A stretch of DNA of 64,000 nucleotides from the NCBI GenBank assembly GCA_023634235.1, contig JAMKCF010000013.1, forward strand, positions 13,641,705 through 13,705,704. Direction: 5' to 3'. This DNA is from Pisaster brevispinus. Lineage: Eukaryota; Echinodermata; Asteroidea; Forcipulatida; Asteriidae. Shown in pieces: positions 43,854 through 57,113 of the stretch (position 1 is its first letter; each line of letters opens with the position of its first letter). Both the position numbers and the translations under genes were made by a program. The notes beneath the pieces are model-generated. The model did not search any database. It had not been told where the DNA came from and worked only from the letters and a program-made list of their open reading frames with translations.

Positions 43854-45836
43854 ATAAAAACTCTTCAGAAGTAAATACATGTACACAACTTATCAAATAA
43901 CTTGCTTTTTGAGAAACCCAGTTTGCTCCCAATCTCAAGTTAATTTTGAAGAAGACTTTTAAAATCTTTCAAAATCGAATGGATCTATTCTTATCAGGGA
44001 AAACTGGCCATGCACAGACAGTGATGACATTCTAGGGCCAAAGAATATGGCATGGCATTTTTGTGAAAAAAATATTTACTGATGGTCCATCAGAAAACGC
44101 TTCAAAATTTGTGTCCCATAAATTGTAAATTTCCAGTCCAAACCCATCGGAGGCTGCGTTTGATGGTTCCTGCATGGCTATCAAAACATGGACACTCTCA
44201 GGTCACACCAGATTCCTTTTGTCCACTTGTATCATTTTAACCCAGTTTAGTCTGACCATAAGGTTTCTCTCCACGAAAAAAGAAAAAACAAATTAAAATG
44301 GATTGTAAACAGAGAGGACTGATTCGCCAGGGCTGCTGAACAAAAGTGTAATCTCTGTCTCTGACTGTGGAATTCATAATGAGTTGATAAAGTTTATCTG
44401 GATGTGGTTGTTTACTGTCAATCAATCTGACCTCTAAAGCCTTGTTAATGTGTTTGTCTATTCCCCAAAATGTGATTCTCTTTGAAGCTTGTTTGCACTA
44501 GCCTGTCAGTCTGGAGTGTCAAAAAGCAAACAATGGATTGATGTACATGAGTTGATCTGGGGAGGTCCTATTTCATTCCAACATATAGAAATGCAGTTCC
44601 TATGTTTGAACTGACAGTTTTCAGACCATGAAGTTTGTTAGCAAGTAAATTCCTTGTTGGGCAATTCCGGGTGGTGGTAGGGGGTGCAAATGGGGCACCA
44701 GTAAGCTGTATCCACTAATGTCTAATGATCTAAACGATTGGACCGATATTCTCATAAAAACTTTGATTGAAAAGTTCTCTATGTGCTTAAAGTGAAGGAT
44801 TGAGGCAACAGACCTAAATAGTTCACAACCTGAAGCTTTGAGAGAGTATGCGAAAGCCTTAGTGTTTGACAGACTAATTAATCATTAGAAAAGCATAAAC
44901 TTGTAAAATGCTGTTGGTTGCCCATAGCCTTGTGGTCTGAAGTACATTTGTTTAACATTAAACATCCCATGAACAAATATTTCCATTGGCATTGCTTCTT
45001 TAATACATACTTGGGAGAAATCTTGATGGGGAAAAGCTGATTAGAAATCCATCACCAATAACTCAAGTATGTCTCTAGTGTAGTCTTTTGTAAATGGAGA
45101 ATCCATCCTGGGAAATTTCAGCGGGAAAATTGTGAAAGTTCATCATGCTTCAACATTCGTTGACATTTTGTCTGATATGTAGCGTGGATAATTGTTTACA
45201 ACACGCATTGTAATAACCTGCTTTTCGTACGACCAGAATGTATTGTATGAAATTTGATGCGGACGAAATAATCATGTTAAGTGGAGAAGACAGATTCCAT
45301 TTTGTTGAACGAATTTGAGTGATATGGTCTATATTGGTATACAGCAGTGCGGCTCATGTGTGTGATCAATGGGTTTTATTTATCGCCCAAGGCCTGTATG
45401 CTAAAAATGGTTTTCTCTAAAATCTTGTTTCAAGAAAAAAGTCTTGTGTTACTCCCTAGAAAAAGGCCTTTATTAAGAATAGTTTTTCTTAAATATAGAT
45501 TTTGTCTAGTTTCAGCAATACCATTTTTAGCTGTGCGTCCACAGCATTTTCAATCCAGCTTGTTGTAGTAAACCAACAATCTTTGCAAACAGGCAGCGGA
45601 AATCCACAACCCTTTTGCAATTCATGGAATGAAAATCCATGCTCGGACCATGTCGCTTCCTGCAAGCTTAGACACTTACACGTAGTCAGTAGACTCGTTG
45701 CACTCTGGCCACCATCTTTGAAGTCGAACAATGGAAACGTGTACGCGCTGCGCACAACTCTCAGCCAATGGTAGCTCTTCATTGACCTCAGTGAGGGAAC
45801 TGTTTTGGGCTTGTGACGTCATATGTTAGGGTCCAT
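43854..45836. other. No gene recognised
   Basis: Short frames on both strands, none with a recognisable domain. Confidence 0.45.
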
Positions 45837-45968
45837 TTGCCTTCCTGCCCCAGGTCATTGTGCCTTGGTGCCATTTGATATTTTCCAGCACAAGTTCCTA
45901 ATTCATATTAGCGGCTGCCCTTTGCAATGGGACAACAGTCTTGCCCTTATAAGAAACTATCAGGCCTG
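45837..45968 (+). repeat. Dispersed repeat family (GCCTTGGTGCC type), copy 2
   Basis: Shares TTGCC, GTGCCTTGGTGCC, CTGCCCTTTGCAA and CTTGCCCTTATAA landmarks in order with 37272-37414, and ends CAGGCCTG. Confidence 0.5.
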
Positions 45969-46970
45969 TAGACATGATCATCTTTTTACCACCACTAGAG
46001 GGTGCTCTAAAGAAACCCTTCCTGGTAAAACAGCAACTTAGTCTTTACATACAGTCAACAGCTTTTGTCAACTTATTGGCTAATTTGGACATAAAGTATA
46101 TTCAGTCCATTGAATCAGTGGTCCTTTCAGGGAGTGTACCCAAACACAGTTCATGTTGACGATCGCCATTGTCTTGATCTCGCAAGAAGAGCCAACCCCC
46201 GGCTCCGTTAAATCCTACTTTGGGCTTGTAGCAGAGGAAAGCCCACACTCGCCTTTCATTAGAAGTCAAGAGCTTGGACACCTGCAACAAAAAAAGCTAC
46301 TCTCAAAGTTCATTGTCACTTGAACCTTCCCACTGTTTGCTCCGATCTTTTCACCACAGCACGTTCTGTTTGCATGTGCCGTCCTTTTTTTAACGGTATA
46401 CAGGAAGTTCGTACAAAAGACTAATGTCCTCAGTCATTTTAGTCGCTCTGCAGTGTCAACTTCTGAGTACAAAGCTCAGTTTTTTGGGATGTGTCACTCA
46501 ATGGGTCATGATTACAGAACGTGTTATTTGTCTGTGTCACAGCAAAATTTATTGCCGTATGATTGCTAGACAAATTTACTCCTGTAAGTGTGTGTGTATG
46601 GTTTAAGGGGGAAAAGTTTAACAGGAGTGTTTTGAAACATAGGCCTACATGTGCACTTGTTTCAAGAAAACAAACATGTAAAGTTTATACATGTACGGGT
46701 ACCCCCATGTATCTTTCAAGGTGACCACAATTTGAAGGTAGCCACCTCCATCTGTGGTGTCCCTCTTAGCAAATTTGTTTAGTTTTACAAATGTAAAAGG
46801 AATTCCACTTGTACCTAATGGGAAGTACATATACATGGTTTTGGGGATAGTGAATTTATTCCCATCCTTAAACGAATACTCCAATTTTACAACCAACCTA
46901 TGAAAATATCATCAAAATCAGTGGTCCTATTTTAGGAAATAGACCATCCATTTGCTTAGCAACGGTCAGT
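45969..46970. other. No gene recognised
   Basis: No convincing features. Confidence 0.45.
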
Positions 46971-47261
46971 GTGCCGCAACCAACACGGGACAAGTTGTCT
47001 GCAGATTTTTCACCCGAGTCAATTTGCGGTGACCCCGCAGTTTTCCCTCACCTAGAAACCCCAAAATTGTTTCCTGTTCAGGAAAAAAGTGCTGAGGGTG
47101 GCCCATTAGTAGCCGTTTCTGAGCACGGACAGCCGAGGGGCTCTTGGCTAAAAATTGACTGCAACAACAATATTTGCTGTACTTCCCGGCGGGTTAAATA
47201 CGATGAACAGATGATAAAAAGGGAGTTTGAGATTCTCAGATGGCGTAGTTTATCAAAATAA
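46971..47261 (+). other. Unexplained 96-codon open frame, possible exon
   Basis: The open frame (GTG at its left edge, TAA at 47259-47261) is more GC-balanced than its surroundings and has a mixed, globular-looking composition with four Cys. Pyrimidine-AG sequences (TTTGCTTAG, about 46950-46959) just upstream could be a splice acceptor. There is no ATG until near its end and I recognise no family. Chance is a real alternative. Confidence 0.15.
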
Positions 47262-50025
47262 TAGAAAAGGCGATGTGGAGTATTATGATGGGGTTCGTTC
47301 GACTCACCATGTGGATTTGACTTCAAGGACTCATATCTTTCACTCAACATTGGGGATTTAAAATCGGCAAAATCTTAAGAGAAATTTAGCTCTCTACATA
47401 ATGCTGCTGCAGATGGAGTTTTTTCCTTTTTCTTTAGTAAACATCCTGGTGGTTCATTTCTGGCTCATTGATACAACTTTTTAACATAATTTGAAAGCAG
47501 CAGTTTGTTTGAAGGGTAGATGCAACATTGTGAGATTGAAAGTACAAATGTTCACAGACTTGCACATAACTTGGTTTAAAGATGTTCATGGTGGAAATCG
47601 TCGCTTGAAATATTTTTGCCTGAATGCTATAGTTTTGTGAGAGATGACTACAACATCCATGTGTGTATGTAGGGTGTCTACCTGTTGAAACCAATGACTT
47701 GAAAAATGTGATCTCTGTGTTTTTTGGACTGAACACTGACAAAAAAGAGAAGTTTGTTGTCGAAAAACTTATGTCTAAAGCATGTTATAAATTGTAAAAC
47801 CAGTGGTAAGGTTCACACTAACATATAAAAAGTGTTTTCTGACAGATATTTGCTTGGGAAACTGAAGGGGGGAGGGGACAAACCCATCAAAACCAGAAAA
47901 GATATTTATTTTCCTGATTTCTTGGCATCACAGATTGTTTGTAGATTTGAATTTGTGCAGAGCAATTGCAAAGCACAAGTTGATGTTGTTGAGGTTATGA
48001 ACTAAAGAAGAGGTTTGTTGTATAGCCTTGGGTAAAGTGCCAGACTGAAGAATCCAACAATATTTATCTTTCTTCAGTCGTGTCTTGAAGACAGAGCATC
48101 TTAAGACTTAACTTGATGCACAAGCAATTAGATTGCAAGACACGCGTTTGCATACATGTAGCAAGGGGAAAATCTATCAATTAACGGAAGCTAGAGGCAG
48201 ATCTACATCACGATTTGGCTATTGTCCAAACTAGGTCAGAGTGATTTCACGAAGCTCTCCTCTCCCATCTCCCAAGTGGTCGTCATCCATTTTCAGACGA
48301 CTCGCTCGTTCTGGCACAAAGTCCGTCTCTCTGATACAATGCGTATGTTTATGTAGTAGTAGTTAGGAGAGAGTCCGTGGCTTGACAGAGCAGATGTCTT
48401 CTTTAGTGAGCTGATCTGTTATGCATATAGGTGTGCGCCTTTCTTTCTGTTGGGTGTGTTAGCATAAATGTGACAGCCTCATTTCAAGATTCTAAAGATA
48501 TATCTTATCACATTGTATTTTATGTAGCTTTCAAGGATATTGCCCTGCTATTTTGTTATAGAAAATTGCTCCGCTTCAGGAAATTACATTTAAAGATCAT
48601 GGCTTGATAGATAGCAGTTTTCTGAATCCTGTTATCGGTGAAAAGTCCTTGCTGTTAAAATGCTGCAAAGACATGTTCTATGTGCTTTATGTAAATGTAG
48701 ACAAAGGCGCGCAATGTACATGAATGGACAGCCATCAACTAATGTGCATTCCACATGTAATGACCTCGTGAGCTGAGTATTTAAAGGGACACATTGACTT
48801 GGATTGGGCTCTTTGGGCTAGAAAAAACATTTGTTATAAACTGAATATGGTCGGAAAGAAGTTTTAAAAGTGAAATATAATGATTCACACTAACATCCCT
48901 CGAAATTGTGTGCTTTTCCTTTTTACTTAATGAACTGACATGGTCTGCCATTTTGTAATTCGAACACAAATTTTTGGGCACGCTGTCCAGTTGAAATAGA
49001 AATGTTCTCGCCAATGAAACCAGATATAAAAACCGGCCTGATGAGCAATATTGGTCAGGGACAGACTTTACTTTTTACTTTTTTACGTTAACATAAAATT
49101 AAGACTCTTCAATGTGTACATTTCATTTCGTCTTTAAGAAGTAACGGCGGGAACACCAACTGTGTGCATCCATTCATTTGTGAATGTGAAATTGGCATAG
49201 AAGGGTATTCATTCAGTTGACCTTTAGAGCAAAGTGAAAAAGGGGGGTTATTTTGAGTGCTTCAGGAATCGATTTTCTCTGTCATTCACGACAGACAATC
49301 AACTGATCTCATTTCGCTGTGTTTTGTCTTGGTTTAAAAAAGAACCCTCGTAAAATTGGGAAAAGGGAATCAAATTTGTTCCAAGTGAGTTGGACGATGA
49401 TGGCAATGGATTGGGGAGGGGGGGGGGGGGCTGAGAGTGGAATGGAGTGCATGATGGCGTTGTTTTAATCGGTTGTACTGCTCTGTAGGCCTGGCCATTT
49501 AAAAGATTGATTGATTGCTCCACTATTGCTCAAGGGAAACAAAAATCACCACTCTTTCTGAGATAAATTTTATGACCAATTGACACACTTCCAGCTCCAC
49601 TTTCCTCAACAGAAAGAAAACTAGTTTTAAAATATCATTATTATTTTTTACAGAACATGCTTTGACTCACATTATCATCTTCTGTTTAATTTTCAAAGAT
49701 CTAAAGGGTTGTTTTTTGTTACAACTACTATGGATTTTCCACAAAATGTGAGATTTAAAAATGTTTTAAATTAATATTTGACCCTTGAGTAGATCCTCTC
49801 CCTTTAACGCAGTTTTAACAGAAATCAAACAGCGGTGCCTAGTTTCTCCCTCAATGTGTGAGGTGTTTAGAGAATGTGTGAGAATTGGAGCCTAAAATGC
49901 ATGGAAGCGAAAAGTTGTGATACGTTGTCGCTGTGGCATGGAGGCCTCGTAGGCGCCATTTACAATTTCAATGACGCGTGTGAGCTGGCTCCTCCCAATT
50001 GGAGACGCGGAGTTCTACAAATAAA
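47262..50025. other. No gene; 13-G run
   Basis: A run of 13 G lies at 49418-49430. The rest is AT-rich with short frames. Confidence 0.45.
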
Positions 50026-50391
50026 GGGGCAAATTTCATAGCAGCACATTTGCTGAAGCCTGGAAAAATGATGTAAAGTAAAGGCAATCTAGGTAAACTA
50101 AAATGTCACTGTTTGATCTCAGGTTTCCTGTTAATGTCTGCTTAGCAAGGAAATTTGTTAAATAATTTTTTGAGGCTCAATGTCATATGATAAAGCTTCT
50201 AATAAGCGGAAAAAAGAGAGAAAAAAAAGAAGCTTAGCCTTGAAAAAATATTACTTTAGCAGAAACAGGTCACCAGCCAAAATTCTGTTATTCATATTGT
50301 TACAACTGGTGCCCTGTTATTGTTTTTTGTGAGCAAAAGAGTTTGCTAAGCACTGGATATTTTTGCTCTGAAGCTCTGTGAAACTGGATCC
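50026..50391. repeat. Diverged, longer copy of the GGGCCCAATTTTATAGAGCTG family
   Basis: The left end GGGGCAAATTTCATAGCAGCA and the right end GAAGCTCTGTGAAACTGGATCC are inverted relative to each other. The interior holds ACAGGTCACCAGCCAAAATTC and ACAACTGGTGCCCTG, family-like blocks. Confidence 0.5.
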
Positions 50392-50446
50392 TGTTCAGAT
50401 TCACTTTGCATTAATCCCAAGAAATAGACACATGTGTCTGACACTT

Positions 50447-50631
50447 GGCCCAATTCTGCAGAGCCACAAAAAGTAGCTAAGCACAACAAAATTATGCTTA
50501 CCAGAATAAGGTTACTAGCCAAAATGTCATTTGTATCATTTGTGACTGGTATCCTGCTCATTCTTGGCTAAGCAGAAAAATGTCAGTTATGCAGTATTTT
50601 CTGCATATAAGCAGTATAAGAAATTAGGCTC
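50447..50631 (-). mobile_element. Second good copy of the 39364-39558 element, inverted
   Basis: GGCCCAATTCTGCAGAG at the left and AAGAAATTAGGCTC at the right mark the ends. The interior AGTAGCTAAGCAC...CTTACCAGAATAAGGTTAC and GTGACTGGTATCCTGCT matches the reverse complement of 39364-39558 closely. Confidence 0.65.
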
Positions 50632-50654
50632 AGGTTTAAAACATCTTTAAAAGG

Positions 50655-50720
50655 TGTGCACCAACTTTAATTGTTGCTAAGCAAAATATAGGCCACTAAC
50701 TGTTTTTTGGCAAACAAATT
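50655..50720. repeat. Fragment of the same family
   Basis: ATTGTTGCTAAGCAAAATAT and GGCCACTAACTGTTTTTTGGC resemble the family interior. Both ends are missing. Confidence 0.3.
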
Positions 50721-51611
50721 ATAATTTGTCACACTTTGCCTTGTTTTTTTTCTGCAAAAAAAAAAATATGAATAAATAAAAACTTGCTTTTGTGTGATTT
50801 AAAGCAAAGTGGGTGTGATTAACAGGTCCTTGTGCCCTGCATTCAATCCAATTCAATTAACCTAGAAATGAATTCCAGCAAGTACAAGTGATATGCATAT
50901 GGAGCATGACCTACATATGAAAGTTTAATTTCTAATTCATCATTTAAAGTTCCGGATCTACAAAAGATTGATTCAATTAGTCGGTTTGTGTGTCCCAAGA
51001 GCCCCCTGGGGATATTCCTGAGCATGTAATAATTATTCAAATTAAATCTCTGTATCTGTAAAATAATAGACTTTGAGAGTCACAAAGTTAGGGAAAAGAC
51101 TGCTGGAGAAGTAACTGGAGTGGAATTGAAACTGGAAGGGGTAATCTTGTTTTAAATGGCAAACTAAAAAATGTTCATGTTAATTTCAGGGAAGAGAAAT
51201 ATCAGACTTTTATCTGATAACAGACTTTATCTGATTTTATGATTGTTAATGTCGGCATGTTGAATGAAATAGTTGTTAGATTCTTCAGGTATAAAGAAAT
51301 TATGCTCATTGATCTAGTTCTCTAAAGCACCGAAGACTCTGCTCCAAAATACTCCCTGAAATATCTATAACTCTAGGGATTCTGTAGTCATGGAAAGATG
51401 GCCATTATTTCAGCATCTTGTTAGTGAAGAGATGGGATCAACATTACAACCTCTTTCCCAATGTAGCTCCATAGCCAGCCTCTGTCTTTTTTTACTGATA
51501 CTGTGCCACCATGGTGTGTCTGTCCAGGTGCCTCCTATCATGGAGCAATACACTGGAACATGAAAGTGGGAAACCAGGCTTTCTGCTTGTTCCCACCCAC
51601 AAACTCTAGCT
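50721..51611. other. Nothing recognised
   Basis: AT-rich with an A tract near 50756-50766; no feature seen. Confidence 0.45.
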
Positions 51612-51843
51612 TTGCTGAGATGTAGAACAAAGAATAAATCCGACAGCTTTTTGGAACTTCTTGCCTGGTGCATGTTTCCCTCCATTCTACAATCTAGACT
51701 GTTTCAAGAGGAATATCGTTTCCTACATTCATCTCCCCATAGTGATTTTCATCTTCAATGTTTTCTTCTTGCGGCCCCTCACAAAAAGTGGCTTTTTAAA
51801 CCTTGTTTTGGGCGAACTTGCACTTAACAAAATAATAAAGTAA
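51612..51843 (+). pseudogene. Second LINE reverse-transcriptase 3' end, frameshifted
   Basis: From 51649 it reads FWNFLPGACFPPFYNLD then CFKRN, matching 8699-8881 at DNA level (GCCTGGTGCATGTTTCCCTC and TACAATCTAGACTGTTT). Relative to that copy it lacks about 20 bp upstream of WNFLP, which breaks the frame. The frame then runs on to 51843 into probable 3' UTR. A dead fragment. Confidence 0.5.
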
Positions 51844-52921
51844 AAATATCACCTACAATTTGGATTCTGCATGCAGTTTCAGACCTACATGCATTATTCA
51901 GCAACAACTCCCACCCATGTAACTTACACTAAGAAATCACATTGTAAGATTTTCTTATCAGTAGGTATAAGAGCATCATATTATTTAGGTTGTCACTATT
52001 AGAAAAGTTATTTAAAACATTTTGACTGATAAGAACAAAATTATTCATACTAATTTTTATCTGAGGATTTGCATTTCAGGTTTTGTTTTCCAAGAGATAA
52101 AAAAGAATAATTCTTTAAGTCACGCAACAGAAATTCATTGTGGCGTGTGCATAGAGACCATGGAAATAGGACCTGGAGGCTGCTGAGCTCCAGTGCACGC
52201 TATGTCCGGTAGTGGATGCGGCATATCAATACCATTTGACACGCTTGTATGGCAAAGTGATAACACAAGATATGCGTGTATGACAAGACGACATCAGACC
52301 TTGACCATTTCGAATTTATCGATCAAAACAATGTAAAATTGGTGTCACGTTATCACTTTTACCATAAATGCTTTAAAGACTCTGCGTAATAAAATGGCAG
52401 CGGTCGTCCAATAAATAGTCTCACAACCAAGTCTTGCAGGTTGATGACTCATTCAGCATTCTATGAAAGAAACACGTTTAGGTACCATTTTGAAAAGAAG
52501 AAAAAACATCCAAAATGTGTTAAAGTTATTCGTTGCAATGTGGGGAAATGGATCACCAGATGGTGATTTTGTTTCTGGCACGTAGCAGTCCATGTACTTC
52601 TGTGACTAATTGCTTCCATTGATATCTTTCGTCAAAATAAGGTTTCGGTGCTTTATGTTGATAATTCACAAAACATCTTTTGGGTGTCAACTGGTTAAGC
52701 CATTGGCAATGGTTTACACACATTCTTAGTTAGCAGTAAAATATGTGTACATCATTTCAGTAAGTCATTTGCAAGTTAGAGTTTAATAACGTCTGGTACA
52801 ATGACTTGCTACATTAAAGTCACAAGTTCCCACTTCAATTTGAATTCCTCAGACTAATATAGACAATTGCCATGTCACATGATTTGGGGCAAGCTTTTGC
52901 ATACATGTAAGAGGCCACATG
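51844..52921. other. No gene recognised
   Basis: No convincing features. Confidence 0.45.
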
Positions 52922-52978
52922 GCGCAAAGGTACCGGCTTAGCGCAAAGGTACCGGCTTAGCGCAAAGGTACCGGCTTT
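52922..52978 (+). repeat. 19-bp unit repeated three times
   Basis: GCGCAAAGGTACCGGCTTA occurs at 52922, 52941 and 52960, the third ending in TT instead of TA. Each unit holds the palindrome GGTACC. It sits in sequence (CACATGGCGCAAAGG...CTCATCTGGAGG) that could be a tRNA-like repeat expanded from within. Confidence 0.9.
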
Positions 52979-54139
52979 GCTCATCTGGAGGATGCTGAAC
53001 AAAAGCTTGCCCGGAACCTGAACCAGAAATTAGAGATTATTTTGTTTAAAATAGAAATAATGCTGACTTCTGAAAAACTGCCAAAGTTGAGAAGTAGACT
53101 CCTTCTCCCAAATCTCCAGTGTTTTTTTTGTTATAGACGCAACCTAAATTTAAAATGAACTTGTACAGAATTATAGTATTTTCTGTTCATGTTTTTTTCC
53201 CACCACTCAACATGACTACCAAATTTGATGAGTTTTTCACATGTTAGCTGGATGGTGACTTTTATTGAAAACCAGAGGATGTCAATGGATCATTGAATCT
53301 ACTCTTTTTTTTACCTGTAATACCTTGTTTTTGAAGACATTGACAAATTATACATGTGAAAATGTCATCACTGCGGGACCCCATGTTTTAAAAGAAGCAA
53401 TGACATGTTTTGCCACGTTAAATATTGTTTTTTAATGTGACATACTCAGTCATCAGTTTCTCAAAGACGAGAGCATTTCAAGAGGAAATGTAGTTCTTAG
53501 GGTCCCTGGTGCTTGTATTCCATTCAGTGGTGGGATTTAAAAAGCATTACTTGAGAATTTGAAATGAGCTTGTCAACCAGATCCTCTTGCATACATGTAT
53601 GATGTTTTCATCTTGACCATGCTAGAGTATTCAATTTGACAAACAGGCAACTGTCTTTAGATAAACACTTAAGAAGTTTTACAATGTTCAAAATACCTTA
53701 TGGATGTGTTGATATTTGTTCCTAAACCTTTTAACCTGTACTTTAAAATGGTCCAGTATAGAAGTATACACAATTGTTTCAACCACAAATGTGTTTTGTA
53801 CCCCTAGGTGAATCAGGTGGTCTGAGGTAGGTTTTGTTTGGATAGCCAGCAGTAGAATGTCCCTTGACATGTTATGAACCCTTTATATAGCTCCAGTTAT
53901 AGCTTTAATGTCAGTTTTGAAGATGTCATGGCTACCTCCATAAAGCTTCAATCATGATGGGATGACCTTTCACCTTGTTAAAATACTGCCAGACTGGTCG
54001 AGTGAAGTTTCAGGGGATTTGGGGGGAAAGATAAAGTGACAGTTTTTATTTCAAAAGGAAAGCTGATTTGAAGTCAAGTTTACAAGCTAGACTTCCTGAG
54101 AAATATTTTCCATTTCTCCAAGATGCAACAATATCAAGT
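52979..54139. other. Nothing recognised
   Basis: No convincing features in about 1.1 kb. Confidence 0.45.
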
Positions 54140-54342
54140 GTATGAAAAAAAAGAAGAGAGGAAGAAGAAAAAAAAACACCCCAAAACTTAAGTACATCGT
54201 TTTCTCAGAATAAATCATTGGGACAATTCCAAGACACTTTACTACTAGTAACAAAGCATTTATGTAGTCTCCTAAAGCCCTAAGAAAGAAAAAAGAAAAG
54301 AAAAAAGAGAGAGAGAGAGAAAAAAAAAAGAAGAAGAGAGAA
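54140..54342 (+). repeat. Purine-rich tract
   Basis: Runs of A/G at about 54140-54175 and 54281-54342 (GAAGAAG, AAAGAAAAGAAAAAAG, (GA)n). The longer one is almost pure purine for about 60 nt and could form triplex (H) DNA. Confidence 0.7.
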
Positions 54343-57110
54343 ATACATGTTAATACAGAAATCTATAAGCAACATACAAGCAGTATTCAGAGTAAAATTT
54401 ATACATCAAAAGTAAAGCCACAAGTTTCCAGTTAGATTTAATATTCAAATGACAAAAAGACACAAATTGGATAGAGGTTACCAGAACAGTTAAAATGATT
54501 CCAGAAAGGATTTTAGGAAATATCTTTAAAATGCCTGTTTAAGGAAAGGGAGTGAAGTGGCTAGCTAAATGTGCTGAGAGTTGGTGCAGCATACAGGTGA
54601 GATCTCTTACAGGTATGTCATTTTGACACATCCCGTTCCATAGTTGAGAAAAACCTGATATACAGAAGTGTTGTTAAAAGGTGTGTTAAGCTGTATTTTG
54701 TTGGAGGGGGGGATTGTGCTGGGTTCCAAACTGACCCTGTCTCTTGCTAGACATCGACATTTGTTTTGTTGTAGTTAGGATCTTGGAATGTACATAAAAA
54801 TTATATGGTTATTTCATGGAGAACTAAACAGTGGAATAAACTGTAAAGAATGCATGCTTGTAAGTCTGCCTCGGTACATTTATGTGAATCTTTCAAGGTA
54901 TTTAACAAGGAACTAGATTGACATTTTACTGACCATTTGTTCAACACATGGCAGGGATTTTGTATAGTACAGATTTGCAACCCACAGCCCCATGTTACTG
55001 GCGCTCGTTCCTCCCAACCCTGCATGTGGATAAAATAATAGCAACCCCGATATGACTCAAAACAAGGACCCTGGGTCCTTGACTTGCTTAACCTTTAAAA
55101 CATTCACAGTCTGCGATTTTTTTTTCCCTTCTCCAGCTTCGATTTTTCCTTCAGGTGTGGGGAATATAGAAAATTTATACAGATAGCCTCGGAGATGCTT
55201 CTGTTTGCTTGCGGGTTGTTCACATTCCAGAGATCGTTTGGTTTCGTGAGTGAAGGAAAGGGGGGAGGCATTTGACAACCAATTAGAATCCAACCGGAGG
55301 TTGGATTTTAGCTGCGAGGGGCGTAGCAGTTTGCGTGTACGTGCTGTTACGTCATGGCCTGGAGGTAGAAGTGCAAATGTGCCCCCTTTTTTCTTTTTTA
55401 AAGGGTAAATTCACCACTGGCTATGTATTCTATTTTGTATTTATTTTATTATTTTCTTATTTTCTTTTTAAGAGGGTCTCTTACGAAGAGCTTTAAATAA
55501 CTCTGGGATGAAAGATGAAAAATTTACCCAAATACGGTTTTAAAATAGTTCTGTCTGTCATGCGGCTCTCATTTTAATTTTTTTTTATTTTAATTTTTAT
55601 AATCCTTTGGTCTCAATGAAAAAACGCAATCATTTTAGAAACTGTTATGCAACATTACATGGAAAGATTCACACACATTGACTTCCCTCAAATGTAATGC
55701 ATTTGAATCAGGGTTGTATTTTGGAATCCTTAAATCGGTAACTTATTTTTGGTTGTTTGCTGAGTGTACTTTGGTAATTTGCTAATTACATACACCATAA
55801 AAAAGAGATTAACCTGCATTTTGGAACATTGGAGGAGGAGATGAATTTCAGACAAAAATGTGGGCATCGATGGCACCAGATGTTAGAGGTGTGAGACAGT
55901 GAAAAGCCTCGAGGCATATTTTACTCTTGGGAAATTTTCGCAAAATTATGTTCATCTTTTTAAGTGCACATTTTTTTGGGAAGAGTATTATAAGCATTGA
56001 AGGAACTCAAATAGAAAAGGAGAGAGGCAGTCAGATTACATGTATGCCTTAAAAAAACAAAAGCCCCTAGCCTGCTGAGCTTTTCTGCTTTATCACGGGG
56101 GAGTTGTTGGTGTTCTTGTATTTTCCCTTTTTGGTCGCAAACTCTGGGTGTATTTTCGACTGCGTTCAACGTACCAGTCAACTGGAAACTGCCCTTTAAT
56201 TTCCTTTAAGGAAGCTGAGCGAGATATAATTATAAATGAATGGGACCTGAGGTCTTACATGTATATGAAGGGAAAGCGGTGTTCCTCGTTGCCGTCTTAT
56301 AAATCCAGGAGCTTGGCTGTGGAGAGGCTCGTTACAAAACCACGGTGATGATGTGGATAAATTTTGACAACGTTCCCGGAGCTACAAGTTGTTTTTGCTT
56401 TGGCCTGCCGTCTCTTGTTTCATTTCCCAGGCGGGTTGGGACACTGAAGCGTGTGATACCTGAAGAGTGTTGGGCGTCATTTCTCGGTCTGGCGGAGATT
56501 AATTTCAACTCTCCCGTATACTCACAGACTGGGAGCTATAAATACTCTCTTTTGTAAAAGAAACTTTATTATAAGTACATTAAGTTGGATTTGCAGTCAG
56601 CGAATTGTAAAAAAAAAGAAGATACATAAAGACTTGTTATTAAAGGTAATTTTGCAAATATTTTGTAAGTGTCAAACTCACGAGAAATGATAATTGACAT
56701 TGACATCAGCATTTGAAGCTTTTCTGATGTGAAGATGCCAGATTCCATAATTTTTATTTTATTTTATGTAATTCCTTTCAGTTTATTTATGAACTGATTG
56801 TGATCATGCCATTTGTTGGTACTGACCAAAAATGACAGCATGTCGGAAAGTGTACACCGCTTCATTTTTGGTGTATCCTCAACCATTTTTTCTGAATTAG
56901 GGCTCGAATTAGGGCTTGTAGTTCAACATTTTTACTGGACCAAAATTTATTTCACAAGACCAGATTAAAAATGAGTTGAACAAGCACTAAGAGTAGATCT
57001 AACTCATTTGTCACTGCTACTCAACAGATTTGAAAGATATAGGCCCCTATCAGGTTCATTGTCAAAACTGTTCACAAAGATATTATTACACAATGAGGTA
57101 TTACTGTTAT
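54343..57110. other. No gene recognised
   Basis: Short frames only. The segment near 56905-56985 (GGGCTTGTAGTTCAACATTT...ACTGGACC) may be one end of an older repeat that the transposon at 57114 entered, with the other end near 58010-58080. Confidence 0.4.
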
Positions 57111-57113
57111 TAA

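Noticed and set aside
52922..52978. CRISPR-like array
   Set aside because: Only three abutting 19-bp units with no spacers, in a eukaryotic genome.
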